A stretch of 64,000 nucleotides of DNA from Saccharomycopsis fibuligera x Saccharomycopsis cf. fibuligera. Taxonomy: Eukaryota > Ascomycota > Saccharomycetes > Ascoideales > Saccharomycopsidaceae. A program made the translations under genes and the position numbers. The DNA lies in contig CP012813.1 in the NCBI GenBank assembly GCA_001936135.1, positions 682,001-746,000 on the forward strand, in the 5' to 3' direction. Shown here piece after piece: positions 21,711 to 31,944 of this stretch (within the stretch, counting starts at the first letter, position 1; each line of letters starts with the position of its first letter). The notes beneath the pieces are model-generated. The model was given only the letters and a program-made list of their open reading frames with translations. It was not told the origin of the DNA and made no database searches.

Positions 21711-21863
21711 GTTTCTCTCTTGTTTTTTTTTTGCAATGTCTGTCAAATACATGTTTTCGATTTCTTAGCCTTCTAATTTTTAGCATCTTTTCATTTGCAT
21801 TAGTATACAAGTACCATATATATAAGGTGCTTTCTAGTATCTAGTATGGTTATTGAGATTACC
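21393..21863. other. Convergent COQ5/MED1 intergenic region with a 35 bp A-tract
   Basis: The 471 bp gap between two 3' ends holds an uninterrupted run of 35 A at 21674-21708, the longest homopolymer in the window. It is followed by TC-rich sequence. No gene is seen. Confidence 0.7.
21674..21708 (+). repeat. A35 homopolymer
   Basis: Uninterrupted run of 35 A downstream of COQ5, the longest homopolymer here. Confidence 0.95.
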
Positions 21864-24800
21864 TCACTTAAGCAAGAAACAAAACAAATAGTACAAGTCT
21901 TCCGTGACATTAACCACCTTCATAATTCTGTGCAACTTCTCAACAAACTTCACATGAAGTGAGCCATTTTTATTGCCACTACCACTATTACTACTATTAT
22001 TATCACCCTTGTTACTATTTTTATTACTATCCAAAGTATTAACGCATAACTTATCATGAATCAACAACTCAATACTCACCACTTTTCCATCATAAATAAA
22101 AAATCTTAGATTTTTAACATCGTCACTGCTGATCGAAGGTCCGTTTTCCAGTAATTTGGCAGCTTTAAAGATTGGAAGATTGGTGACTAATTGTAATTCA
22201 TATATGTCTGATCTTCTATTTGCATTCGTGTTTGATTTTAACTCGGCACTGTTTGATGTTGTGTCTGTATTGACATTAGCATTGATATAAATTGATTCGG
22301 CTATTTTGGAAATTGGCGAAAGAGAAGAAAACGAAATGCTCAAAAATGAGATCAGTGAAGATCGATGAGATTTTCCATCATGGTAATAGTCTTTTTTAGT
22401 CTCTGAATTGATGCTCATGCTTAATCTTCTTTTTATTGACGATAAGTCATTGCTATTACTGTTTCCATTACTATGCTCATTACTATTACTCTCGTTTTCT
22501 TTATTGCTGCTATCAGTCACATTCAGACTAATTTCCTCAACGGCACTACTAGACCCATCACCATTACTGCCAGCATCATCATTGTCTCCTTTCAAAGACT
22601 CAAAAAAATCCTCTAAATTGGTTCTTGGATTGGCCGATGTTACTGTCACCGTTCCAGTTGTTGTTCCAGCTGTTACCCCTGCCATCGTTCCCGACATTCT
22701 TCTATGTTCAATATGACGACGCTGTGCACCTTCGTTAGCACCCCAACGGCTACTTGTTGACATACGACGTACTTCATGCTTATACTTTGGTCCCTTAGAA
22801 GCAGAACCAGAAGCAGACCCAGATGCAGCATTAACATCAATAATCGCTGGCGTAGTATCATCAATCACAGACTTTATATAATTCTTGATTCGATTTTCAT
22901 ACTCAGGGGTCAAAATTACAGATTTTTGGCCTAAGGATCTAACTAAGTTCCACAATAGTGACAATGATCTCAAATTTTCTAGCAATAGTTGCATGGAGTG
23001 GATAATATCGATGTTTTGGCTGAGATCTTCATCATTTACGTTCTTGAATTGGCTTGAGTGGAGGGCAGAGATTGTGCTGGTTATCTGTTTTTTGGAAACT
23101 GGATCGGTTTGAAAGAAAGTGGCGCTATTTGGGCCAACTAATGGCTCTCCGCTAGCCAATGGCTCAGGGCTATTGGCAATATTAGCACTATCATTACTGT
23201 CGCTGTTATTGTTGTTGCCAAATGCAGTAGTGTCAGTATTGTCACTAAGTTTGGCAAATTGTTCCTTCAAATATGCACTATCATCAGTTTTAGAGTATAC
23301 ATGGGTAACCTTCTTCACGCTGTTACTGTACAAATTCAAACTTTTCACTCTTTTAAGCTTTGATGGAAGTTTATAATGGAATTCAATTTTCGCTTTCAAG
23401 TATTTATGTTTGCTAGATGGAAAATTACTATTACCACTATCAGTAACTGTATCATCAGATGCACCATGTTGCTGCTGTGACTGGTACTTTGCTGAAGCTG
23501 AACTGGAAGGTACTATATGAGGCTCGAATTTTATCAAGTAATTATGTTTAGTTTCTTCCCCAAGATTATGCAAAATATCACCAATTGAAGGTTTAGCAAG
23601 CTTTGGATAGTTTCTGCTGCTACGGTTACCATCTTCAATAAAAAGGTCGTTGTAGTTCTTGATAAACAACTCGTTAATATTGTTTCTCTTTTTTTTTCTA
23701 AATCTCAGCTCTCCAGTAGCTTCAATTTGGTCATTGTTGTTTTCTTCAAAGCTAGCTACTGCTGCTGGCCCATTCTGAAACTCACCAATTTCACTATTGC
23801 TCTGAATTTGATCGCCGTTGTCAATATCTTCACCTTCATCGCCCTGATCGTAGAATTCATCTTCATCTTCGTCTTCGTCTTCATCTTCATCTTCATCTTC
23901 GTTACTTGAATAAATATTATGCTGTTGAGAATGCAACGATGACGGATAGTGCCATTCTTCATCAAATGTGACAAACGTACGGAAAAGCTTACCAAATAAG
24001 TCGGCAGGGACCCAAACTGGCTTATTGAATTGTAAGTTCAAGTTAGCTTTAGCTAGTGGGTTGGTAACGCTTGACAAATAGCTAGAACTCAATCTCAAGC
24101 TCGATAGGAAATTGATATTTGAAATTGTGGTAGCTGGATTCTTTACCGTTTCTAAGACATTAGGAAGGGCAATTGCTTCATTTTGTAGCGTTCTAAGATA
24201 TTTTGATTCATTGAAATCTTCTGGCTGAATTAATCCGTTTTCAAAATGTCGCGAAATGCCTAATTTTATGTACTTGACATTTTTGCTGCAGGTATCTGGG
24301 GATACTAGTTTAGTTTCATAGAATTTGATTATCTCATTGGCTATGTCATCATTTGTATCATGCTGATCTGGTTCAGTCATTTCAACATCTCCATCATTTG
24401 GCTTTTCCGGCTTGCTGTTCTTGTTCGCTGACGCTTGATAATTTTGAAACTGTTTCTTGTATCGAAGTAATCTGCCATCTTCCCAGAACTTGACAAAAAT
24501 ACCCAAATTATTATTCAAGTTCGCCACTGGCTTTCCAAATTTGTAATAACCGTTAAGAATGTCTAATATATTGCTAAAAGATTCAAAACTAGCCTCACCG
24601 CTTCCGGTGCTACTACCGTTATTGGATAGTTGTGAAAGTAACAGAAGCTTTGATTGCACGCCATTAACGTAATTTAACACCAAGGACAACTCATTAAGAT
24701 AGTTGAACAAGTCCGCTGTACTGATGTCTTGCTGGTCGAAATCATTAGCATCGTCAGAGGCAATTGCATCGCTGCTACCTTCACTAGATGCATACACTGA

Positions 24801-25340
24801 CAATTTATCTAAAACTGACAAATACTTTAAATTATTAGCGAAACTATTTAATTTAACGATATCGTAATCCACCTGTTGAGAGTTGTGACCAATTGCATTG
24901 GAATGATGCTTCAAACAATTGAGTAATATTTTATGAGACGCGTTATTGTCATCGTACCCATTGAACGAGTACAAGTTTTTTAGATAGTATATAAGTTTCT
25001 GAGTGCTTGATCCATTATTCAAAACATTGTCCTTGATTTTTTGGTCAGTCACTAGAGACAAAACCACATTCAGCACATGCTCTTCCTCCAGCTGCTCCAC
25101 AAACAGTTGTTCCTTTTTTAGGATTTTTAGAAAATCTATGTCAATAAGCAAGATCGTTCCAGCAATTGTGAGTCTTTCTTCAGTGCTTGACAAATTTTCA
25201 CTGAATGTCTCAAACCCATAGAGTTCTGCAACCCGCTTGATATTGGCGATACTGACCTGCCCAGGGCGCTTGATCAAGTAATTGATGGCCTGGCTGAGCT
25301 GGTAGCATAGCACTGGATCAACAACATGCGGCTTCAGCAT
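21864..25340 (-). CDS. MED1: Mediator subunit Med1, expanded
   Basis: Med1 is a middle-module subunit of Mediator, the coactivator bridging transcription factors and RNA polymerase II. The N-terminus carries the fungal Med1 pattern: RPGQVSIANIKRVAELYGF and ERLTIAGTILLIDIDF (about 27-75), then ILLNCLKHHSN and FANNLKYLSVLDKLSVYAS (about 140-180), matching the S. cerevisiae blocks in order. A second conserved region with FNKPVWVPADLFGKLFRTFV lies near 440. At 1158 residues it is about twice the 566 of S. cerevisiae Med1. The difference is low-complexity sequence: an Asp/Glu repeat near 485 and Ser/Asn/Gly-rich stretches through most of the second half. A recognisable domain returns at the C-terminus (YELQLVTNLPIFKAAKLLE and a final helix with LHRIMKVVNVTEDLYYLFC). 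Confidence 0.88.
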   Translation of the reverse strand: MLKPHVVDPVLCYQLSQAINYLIKRPGQVSIANIKRVAELYGFETFSENLSSTEERLTIAGTILLIDIDFLKILKKEQLFVEQLEEEHVLNVVLSLVTDQKIKDNVLNNGSSTQKLIYYLKNLYSFNGYDDNNASHKILLNCLKHHSNAIGHNSQQVDYDIVKLNSFANNLKYLSVLDKLSVYASSEGSSDAIASDDANDFDQQDISTADLFNYLNELSLVLNYVNGVQSKLLLLSQLSNNGSSTGSGEASFESFSNILDILNGYYKFGKPVANLNNNLGIFVKFWEDGRLLRYKKQFQNYQASANKNSKPEKPNDGDVEMTEPDQHDTNDDIANEIIKFYETKLVSPDTCSKNVKYIKLGISRHFENGLIQPEDFNESKYLRTLQNEAIALPNVLETVKNPATTISNINFLSSLRLSSSYLSSVTNPLAKANLNLQFNKPVWVPADLFGKLFRTFVTFDEEWHYPSSLHSQQHNIYSSNEDEDEDEDEDEDEDEFYDQGDEGEDIDNGDQIQSNSEIGEFQNGPAAVASFEENNNDQIEATGELRFRKKKRNNINELFIKNYNDLFIEDGNRSSRNYPKLAKPSIGDILHNLGEETKHNYLIKFEPHIVPSSSASAKYQSQQQHGASDDTVTDSGNSNFPSSKHKYLKAKIEFHYKLPSKLKRVKSLNLYSNSVKKVTHVYSKTDDSAYLKEQFAKLSDNTDTTAFGNNNNSDSNDSANIANSPEPLASGEPLVGPNSATFFQTDPVSKKQITSTISALHSSQFKNVNDEDLSQNIDIIHSMQLLLENLRSLSLLWNLVRSLGQKSVILTPEYENRIKNYIKSVIDDTTPAIIDVNAASGSASGSASKGPKYKHEVRRMSTSSRWGANEGAQRRHIEHRRMSGTMAGVTAGTTTGTVTVTSANPRTNLEDFFESLKGDNDDAGSNGDGSSSAVEEISLNVTDSSNKENESNSNEHSNGNSNSNDLSSIKRRLSMSINSETKKDYYHDGKSHRSSLISFLSISFSSLSPISKIAESIYINANVNTDTTSNSAELKSNTNANRRSDIYELQLVTNLPIFKAAKLLENGPSISSDDVKNLRFFIYDGKVVSIELLIHDKLCVNTLDSNKNSNKGDNNSSNSGSGNKNGSLHVKFVEKLHRIMKVVNVTEDLYYLFCFLLK

Positions 25341-25699
25341 AGTACTATAAGATTAAAAACAGTAACGGGGTTTTCTGTCACTGACGGTGCCTGCTAAAGA
25401 AAGACTGTTAATTGATTGATATTAAATCCTGGTATCAATAAATCATTTGGTTATCACCGTAGTACTGTTTTACTGTTTTCTTTTTTACCTGTGACCGGAA
25501 TTAGCAGTGTCACCCGGGGTTAAATAGCTACCATCTTCCTCGGTTTGGGTAGCCACCCTGGTGGTGTAGAGCAGTGCTCCTGACTCTAAAATAGACAACA
25601 ACACGAGCATCCAAAACAGACATAAAGACAACATCAGGACAGGACAAGCACAATATACAAGATTATATATAATAGAACGCAGCAGCACGACTTCCAGCC
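25341..25699. promoter_or_regulatory. Divergent MED1/MSC2 promoter region
   Basis: The 359 bp between divergent starts contain TATATA-like sequence close to MSC2 (near 25667) but no motif I can name. Confidence 0.45.
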
Positions 25700-28075
25700 A
25701 TGCCTCCAAAGAAAGCAGCAATGCCCTTGCTCAGGACAAAGTTTGATCTTGAGGCAGAACAAGACTATAAGACCATGATTAGCCCCATAGAGGAAAAAGA
25801 GGAGGTCTCCCCCGTGCTCAACCTTGTCAACCCCTTCAACGATCAAGGCCACAGCCACTATCACCATCATGGTCATGGTCATGGTCATGGTCATAGCCAT
25901 AGCCATAGCCATAGCCATAGTCACAGTGATAACCGCAACAGCGAGCTTAGCCATAACCTTTCTAGTCTGTCGTTCGATGATCCATTTGTTGAGGAAAGAA
26001 GACAACATGACCATGGAGTTGTCGACAATATCCTCACTGTGCCTAGTGTAAACATCAACGACTTTCCAATATCCAACACCAATAATGGACACCAACAGCA
26101 GCAGAAACAGGAGCAATCAAAACACCACCAACACCAACCTAGCAATTCTAGAGGACAGAGAAACACCAGCATGTCACGACCAGCGCCTAATTATGCCAAC
26201 GATAGCGATTTTGAATATGCTGGTGATTTTTCCTTTGGCTCAGGATCAGCTAATAATGATACTTCTCGTGAAGAAGCATTCACTTTTGGCGACCACTCCC
26301 ATTCTCATATAGATAATCATACGCATGATAGTATAAACAATGATTTGCAGGGCAAAAATTTTCATGGTACGTATCTGCAGAATCACCAATATGATCATGA
26401 CGATGATCACCACCATCATAATGACCACACCCACACCCACAACACCCACTCTCAACTTCGCTCTTGTGATACATTTGATAATGATCCTTTGGAACAGAAA
26501 ACCCACAACCCTCTTAATAACTTTATCTCATATTTTCTACCATTTCTCAACGATAATGGAGAAGACGTGCACAAATCAAAAGCTTCTTTCACATCATCTA
26601 GCAGTACGGTTTTCACATTCATCAAACAGCTCTACCAAAGTAAAGAAACAAAAAGCATTTTTCAATTCCTTGTGCTAAACTTCACCTTCATGTTTGTTCA
26701 AATGGTATATTCTTTCAGATCGAAATCCTTGGGCCTTTTCTCTGATTCGTTGCATATGTTGTTAGATTGTTCATCTTTGGCCATTGGTCTTTTTGCTAAA
26801 CTTATTTCCAAAAGAATTAAATCCACTTTTTACGACACTGACTTGCATAACGAGGAGCATTTATGTTCGGATACTACTCATTTACATTCTCACTTGCATC
26901 ATGATGATCAAGATCGCCACGCTCACGACCATTCGCATAACCATCATGACTTAACCATCACCTCTTCTTTACATATTGCACAACAAGCAAAAGGTAACGC
27001 TTTGTCTGAAGCATTAGTGTCAAAATATCCATTTGGTCTTGCTAGAATAGAAACTTTAGCGGCTTTTGTCAATGGTATTTTGCTTCTTTCTATTGTCCAG
27101 GACATTTTTTTTCAATCTATTGATAGAATATTAAACCCAATCTCTTTGGAAAACATTAACGAATTATTAATCGTGAGTATATTGGGGCTTTTAGTTAACC
27201 TTGTTGGGATATTCGCATTTAATCATGGCCATGAAGATGATGGTGATGGTGATGGAGGCCATGGTCATAGCCATTCTTTGAAAGGTTTATTTGGTAAAAA
27301 TTCTAAAGATTCCCACGATCATGATCATTCTCATGAACATAACCATTCTCATGAACATAACCACTCTCATGAACATAACCACTCTCATGGTAGTCACAAT
27401 GGTGAATGTTCATCGGTGCAGCCATTAGGCACTCTCAATGGTGCCGATGGTAGCATTCCAACCACTACTACATTAGTTTCTAAACCAAAGGCAACTTCGT
27501 CTAGCAATCATCTGTCCTCTGATAATGACCATGGGATCTTTTTGCATATTCTTGCAGATACGCTTGGTTCTTTTGGGGTGATTGTATCAACGATACTTCT
27601 CAAATTCTTTCCAACTTTCAAAATTCTTGATCCGTTTTCTTCCTTGTTCATCATTATTTTAATTTTGGTATCATCTATCCCATTGATTAAAAACTCGTTC
27701 ATGAACTTATTGCTAGTGCTAAACCAGAGGCAAACTTTTGGCGACTACAGTGATCCAGAATCACTCATTAAAGATCTCTTAAATGATTTGTATGAAACTC
27801 CTGGGGTGCTCGATATCCCAAAGATTAAAGTTTGGAAAGATGAGCTCGGTGGAGGAGGAGGCAGTGGCCACTCACATAGCCATGGTGGCCACAATCATGA
27901 AGCAGAAACAGAACATAATGATGGAAGAACAGGTCTAATTGGATATGTTCATATTCAGTATGCTGATGGTGAAAATTCAACAATTATTAAGAAAAGATGT
28001 GAGAAAATTGCCCAAGAACAGTATAAAGTTGATTTGTTTATTCAGTTAGAGAATGAGGCTTGGGGAAAGTTGTAA
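25700..28075 (+). CDS. MSC2: Msc2-type zinc transporter of the secretory pathway (cation diffusion facilitator)
   Basis: This CDF-family protein of 791 residues (725 in S. cerevisiae) moves zinc into the endoplasmic reticulum, in S. cerevisiae as a complex with Zrg17. About 320 histidine-rich cytosolic residues precede six membrane segments between about 325 and 680. The paired zinc ligands H-x3-D are present in segment II (SDSLHMLLD, about 350) and segment V (HILADTLGS, about 618). A second His-rich block with three exact 18 bp repeats (HEHNHS) lies in the loop between segments IV and V, as expected for zinc transporters. A C-terminal domain with DELGGGGGSGHSHSHGGHNH and a short alpha/beta fold closes the protein. 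Related exporters (Zrc1, Cot1, Zrg17) are shorter or lack this layout, so Msc2 is the best fit. Confidence 0.9.
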   Translation: MPPKKAAMPLLRTKFDLEAEQDYKTMISPIEEKEEVSPVLNLVNPFNDQGHSHYHHHGHGHGHGHSHSHSHSHSHSDNRNSELSHNLSSLSFDDPFVEERRQHDHGVVDNILTVPSVNINDFPISNTNNGHQQQQKQEQSKHHQHQPSNSRGQRNTSMSRPAPNYANDSDFEYAGDFSFGSGSANNDTSREEAFTFGDHSHSHIDNHTHDSINNDLQGKNFHGTYLQNHQYDHDDDHHHHNDHTHTHNTHSQLRSCDTFDNDPLEQKTHNPLNNFISYFLPFLNDNGEDVHKSKASFTSSSSTVFTFIKQLYQSKETKSIFQFLVLNFTFMFVQMVYSFRSKSLGLFSDSLHMLLDCSSLAIGLFAKLISKRIKSTFYDTDLHNEEHLCSDTTHLHSHLHHDDQDRHAHDHSHNHHDLTITSSLHIAQQAKGNALSEALVSKYPFGLARIETLAAFVNGILLLSIVQDIFFQSIDRILNPISLENINELLIVSILGLLVNLVGIFAFNHGHEDDGDGDGGHGHSHSLKGLFGKNSKDSHDHDHSHEHNHSHEHNHSHEHNHSHGSHNGECSSVQPLGTLNGADGSIPTTTTLVSKPKATSSSNHLSSDNDHGIFLHILADTLGSFGVIVSTILLKFFPTFKILDPFSSLFIIILILVSSIPLIKNSFMNLLLVLNQRQTFGDYSDPESLIKDLLNDLYETPGVLDIPKIKVWKDELGGGGGSGHSHSHGGHNHEAETEHNDGRTGLIGYVHIQYADGENSTIIKKRCEKIAQEQYKVDLFIQLENEAWGKL
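25867..25925 (+). repeat. MSC2: CATGGT/CATAGC hexamer repeat coding His-Gly/His-Ser
   Basis: About nine hexamer units in tandem, four of type CATGGT then CATAGC types, encode alternating His-Gly and His-Ser in the N-terminus of MSC2. The unit is in frame, so copy changes would alter only tract length. Confidence 0.85.
27332..27385 (+). repeat. MSC2: 18 bp tandem repeat, three copies, in the MSC2 histidine loop
   Basis: Three copies of an 18 bp unit (first CATGAACATAACCATTCT; later copies differ by one base) encode HEHNHS three times. The location is the cytosolic zinc-binding loop between membrane segments IV and V. Confidence 0.92.
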
Positions 28076-28420
28076 TATTGTTTTTAATGTACGTTTACAG
28101 TTTTTGTTATTTTAGTAATGAAATTTGACTTGATTATTGATTTTATACAGTGTAAGTTTAACTGTTTATGGGATGCTAGTAAAATGTGTTTGGGGTAGCG
28201 ACAGAGTGCGCATAGCATAATAAGCACGCTCATCATCAAGGGATAGCGATTTTGCTTAAGAGAAAAAAGTTAATTAGAAATTAAGAAAAGCACAAAACAG
28301 CATCAGATCACTTCAGTTGAGCACCAATTCTTTTGTTTGCCATCGGCTGTTAATACCTTTTCAGTTGCCCTTTGAGGTTCACCAAATTTGTTTAATCATT
28401 ATCAACTCTTACCGATCTCG
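28076..28420. other. Intergenic, MSC2 to MGM1
   Basis: This 345 bp tandem gap contains the MSC2 terminator and MGM1 promoter. The frame of MGM1 is open from a TTG at 28388, but the first ATG is at 28421. No other feature is seen. Confidence 0.5.
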
Positions 28421-31213
28421 ATGCTGAGGCAACTAAGCTCAGCCAGCTCAGCAAAGTTTTTCGCCAATCGCTTAAGCCAGCGATACCGCAACTTGAATCT
28501 ACAAAAACATAATAACTTATCATATTTTATCAACACCAATGATCTTTCTCGCTATAGAATCAACTCAAAGAGAACTTTTTATCTTTCATCAGCAATAGCT
28601 CCACATGCTACAAGACAATTTTCCTTCACTTCAATACCGAAATTTGCATTTAAGTTAGTAAGGTTGCCGGCCGCCATTGGTGGTGGGATCGCCGCCGGTG
28701 GTTCCTATATTGTTTATAAAGTCGAAGAGGCTACCGCATACACGGGGAACCAATTGGATAAGTTCAAAGATATGGCGTCATCCGCTAGTGATCATTTATC
28801 AGGTTTTTTCAAAAGTGTCGCCGATAAGTTGCCTAAGGGTAAAGGTGATGGTGCTGAGAGCAGCAATTCTAATGCGGGTGATAATGGTGGCGCTGATAAT
28901 GGAGGACCCGGTGGTGGTAGTGGAGCAGCAGGTACTGCTGCTGCTGCTGGTGCATTATTGAGCGAAGAGGATGAGTCTTCTGAAAACTCTGACGATGAAG
29001 ATGTTGATGACAGATACGCAAGAAATGCTGTCGATGACGATGAAGAAGATGATGATGAGCACAAAAAGAAAATCAAGGATAACACTGATGATCAGATCTT
29101 GAACTTGACAAAGCAAATGATTGAAATTAGAAACTTGTTGTCAAAAATCGATCAGAATGATTCTTTGAAATTACCTTCTATTGTAGTGGTTGGATCTCAG
29201 TCCTCGGGTAAATCATCAGTGCTTGAAGCTATAGTTGGTAAACAGTTTTTGCCAAAGGGGAATAACATGGTCACAAGAAGACCTATTGAGTTGACTTTAA
29301 TTAATGATCCACAAGCTAACATGGAAAGCGCCCAATTTACTGACTTGAAGATGGAAACATTGACAAACTTCGATGATGTTTCTAGAATCCTTTTTGAATT
29401 GAATTTGGCTGTCCCAGAAACAACTGCTATTTCTAGTGATCCAATCAGATTGACAATTAGATCTCCAAGGGCACCTGATCTAACGTTGATTGATTTGCCA
29501 GGTTATATTCAAGTGCAAGCTGAAGATCAACCAAGAGAATTGAAACAAAAAATTAGAGATGTCTGTATGAAATACTTAGAACCCCCAAATATTATATTGG
29601 CCATTTCCCCAGCAGATGTGGATTTGGCCAATTCTTCAGCTTTAAGAGCAGCAAAATTAATTGATCCACTTGGAGAAAGAACTTTGGGAGTAATTACCAA
29701 AATGGATTTGATTGAACCAAAAAGAGCTAGAGATATATTGAAGAATAACAAATATCCGTTGAAGATGGGTTACGTTGGGGTAATTAGCAAGGCTCCTGAG
29801 AAAGCATCCGCTTCGTCTTTATTTTTGAAGAAAAAATCAAATTCTAACTTGTCTAAAGAGTTACAAATCCATGAACAAGATTATTTTTTGAAGACTAATG
29901 AAAAGTATTTTTATAATTCTGCAGTTGGTACTAAACTTTTGAAGAAAAAATTGATGAAAATTTTGGAAAAATCCATGTCTGCTTCGTTGAAACCTACACA
30001 TCGTGCTATTCAGCAAGAATTGGAAGATGCTTCTTATAGATTCAAAGTCGAATTTAATGACAGACTCTTGACTCCAGAAACTTATTTAGCATCAAGTTTA
30101 GATTCTGTGAAAGTGGCAGTGAAAGAGTTTAGTGCTAAATTTGGAAGAAATGAGTTAAGATCGTTGCTTAGATCAGAATTGGATCAAAGGGTATTGGATT
30201 TGCTTGCGCTTAGATACTGGAACAAACCGTTGCCATTGGATGGCACACCAATCACGTCATATAGTGAACCAATTTTGGAAGAGCTACCAGATGCTACCGA
30301 AAATGACTTGTATTGGCATCGCAAACTTGATTTGACTACTTCTAGTTTGACCAAGTTGGGAGTGGGTAGATTATCCACTACTTTGGTGATAAATGCCTTG
30401 TTGGACGAAATGAATAATATTACTAACCATACCAATTTGCAAAAACATCCACTTGCTAAAGAAATTGTGTTGAACTCAGCAATGTCTGTTTTAAATTCAA
30501 GATTCTATTCTACTGCTGATCAAGTGGAAAACTGTATCAAGCCATACAAGTACGAGATTGATTTGGAAGACCGTGAATGGACCATAGCTAAAGAACACTC
30601 CTTAAGATTATTATCTGAAGAAGTTAAACAATGTTCTCAAGCATACAAAGTATTGCGAGACGAGGTGGGCAGCAGAAAATTGAAAAACGTTGTTTCTCAT
30701 ATTGAAAAATCGCATCTTTATAATTTGAGCAACAATGATCCTGCAAAGGCCAGTGCATCATTACCATCACCACCATCACATAGTGATGAAACTTTACAGT
30801 TTTCCAAAAAATTACTACAGAAGGGAAGAGAAGCAATTTTTTTGCAAGACAGATTAGCAATCTTGCAAATGAGAATGACAGCAGTCAAATCCAAAGCATG
30901 TGCTACTAAAGAATTCAAGTATAAGTGTCCAGAGATTTTCCTCAACTCAGTGGTAGACAAATTGACTCAAACTGCAGTTTTATTTTTGAATGTGGAGTTG
31001 CTTAGTGATTTCTACTATAATTTCCCAAGAGACCTAGATGTCAAATTGAGTACTAATTCGTTGAGTAAAGAACTTGTGGAGAAAATTGCTAAAGAAGATC
31101 CAAGAGTTAAAAGTCATATTGAATTACAACAGAGAAAAGAATTGTTGGAAGATGCGATGTCTAAAATTGAGCATATCATTGCTTTAAGAAACACTAGAGC
31201 CCATTTTGCATGA
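28421..31213 (+). CDS. MGM1: Mgm1/OPA1 dynamin-related GTPase of mitochondrial inner-membrane fusion
   Basis: Mgm1 fuses mitochondrial inner membranes and shapes cristae. The ATG at 28421 gives 930 residues, with an Arg/Ser-rich presequence and a hydrophobic segment LPAAIGGGIAAGGSYIVYKV at about 82-101 (the inner-membrane anchor of the long form). A low-complexity Gly/Ala/Asn then acidic linker runs to about residue 220; the rhomboid protease Pcp1 cuts somewhere after the anchor in the family. The GTPase domain has G1 GSQSSGKSS (about 258), G3 DLPG and G4 TKMD. Middle and stalk helices follow to the C-terminus. S. cerevisiae Mgm1 is 902 residues. Codon 2 is CTG, so the mature start may read Met-Ser in a CTG-clade yeast. 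The gene is convergent with CCT8. Confidence 0.97.
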   Translation: MLRQLSSASSAKFFANRLSQRYRNLNLQKHNNLSYFINTNDLSRYRINSKRTFYLSSAIAPHATRQFSFTSIPKFAFKLVRLPAAIGGGIAAGGSYIVYKVEEATAYTGNQLDKFKDMASSASDHLSGFFKSVADKLPKGKGDGAESSNSNAGDNGGADNGGPGGGSGAAGTAAAAGALLSEEDESSENSDDEDVDDRYARNAVDDDEEDDDEHKKKIKDNTDDQILNLTKQMIEIRNLLSKIDQNDSLKLPSIVVVGSQSSGKSSVLEAIVGKQFLPKGNNMVTRRPIELTLINDPQANMESAQFTDLKMETLTNFDDVSRILFELNLAVPETTAISSDPIRLTIRSPRAPDLTLIDLPGYIQVQAEDQPRELKQKIRDVCMKYLEPPNIILAISPADVDLANSSALRAAKLIDPLGERTLGVITKMDLIEPKRARDILKNNKYPLKMGYVGVISKAPEKASASSLFLKKKSNSNLSKELQIHEQDYFLKTNEKYFYNSAVGTKLLKKKLMKILEKSMSASLKPTHRAIQQELEDASYRFKVEFNDRLLTPETYLASSLDSVKVAVKEFSAKFGRNELRSLLRSELDQRVLDLLALRYWNKPLPLDGTPITSYSEPILEELPDATENDLYWHRKLDLTTSSLTKLGVGRLSTTLVINALLDEMNNITNHTNLQKHPLAKEIVLNSAMSVLNSRFYSTADQVENCIKPYKYEIDLEDREWTIAKEHSLRLLSEEVKQCSQAYKVLRDEVGSRKLKNVVSHIEKSHLYNLSNNDPAKASASLPSPPSHSDETLQFSKKLLQKGREAIFLQDRLAILQMRMTAVKSKACATKEFKYKCPEIFLNSVVDKLTQTAVLFLNVELLSDFYYNFPRDLDVKLSTNSLSKELVEKIAKEDPRVKSHIELQQRKELLEDAMSKIEHIIALRNTRAHFA

Positions 31214-31944
31214 ACTTCTATCTGATAAATAGTTTTGTTAAACTAGTTTTATTTTTCTATTAACATTATGTATGTATTTATTTATTTCTATTCTTTATAC
31301 GTTTTGGTTTTCCTATAATGATTTTGTTTTCATTGGTGTTCGTTTTTTATGTTGCTTTTTTTTTTCTCTTTTTTTTTATGTTATTTGATATCAATCTTGT
31401 TCATAATAACTCTTACTTCAATTATTACTACATTTAGTCTTGTCACTAGTATTTATTAGTGTAACGCTTTGAGAAACAATTTTTTGCTCTATTATTATTT
31501 ATTGTTATTACCGTTATTATCACTATTGTCTTTTTTAATACTTTATGACGTATGTACTTCGGGACTAGTTTTTTTGCCAATTTTTGTATCTGATTCCCAT
31601 TTATTACAAGTATAATGTTTTACTGAGTTGTCTCTTGTGATTTGTAGACCCAAAATGGGCTTCTGAACTCCATCTTTATTTACGTTATCAAGTCAGTATA
31701 AGCTCATGTTGATATTAGTGTGGGGCTACCGGAAGAGTCCTTTCTAGTACAAAACCTGTATTAGCATGGTCAGTTTCTCGCGGAAGCTTTATTATACACA
31801 ACGGATCATACGATCTTGTAGCTATGATGGCCTTTTTTTTTTTTTTTTTTTTTGTACACTGAAATAAAGATAAGCATCTATTAATTAAAATTAAAATACC
31901 ATTATAAAGAAGCGAAAAAAAAACACAAAAATAATAATAACCAT
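31214..31944. other. Convergent MGM1/CCT8 intergenic region with T-tract
   Basis: This 731 bp gap between two 3' ends is strongly T-rich on the + strand, with a run of 21 T at 31833-31853 and many (TTA)n-like stretches near 31485-31530. No open frame or RNA gene is recognised. Confidence 0.6.
31833..31853 (+). repeat. T21 homopolymer
   Basis: Run of 21 T in the MGM1/CCT8 convergent gap. Confidence 0.95.
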
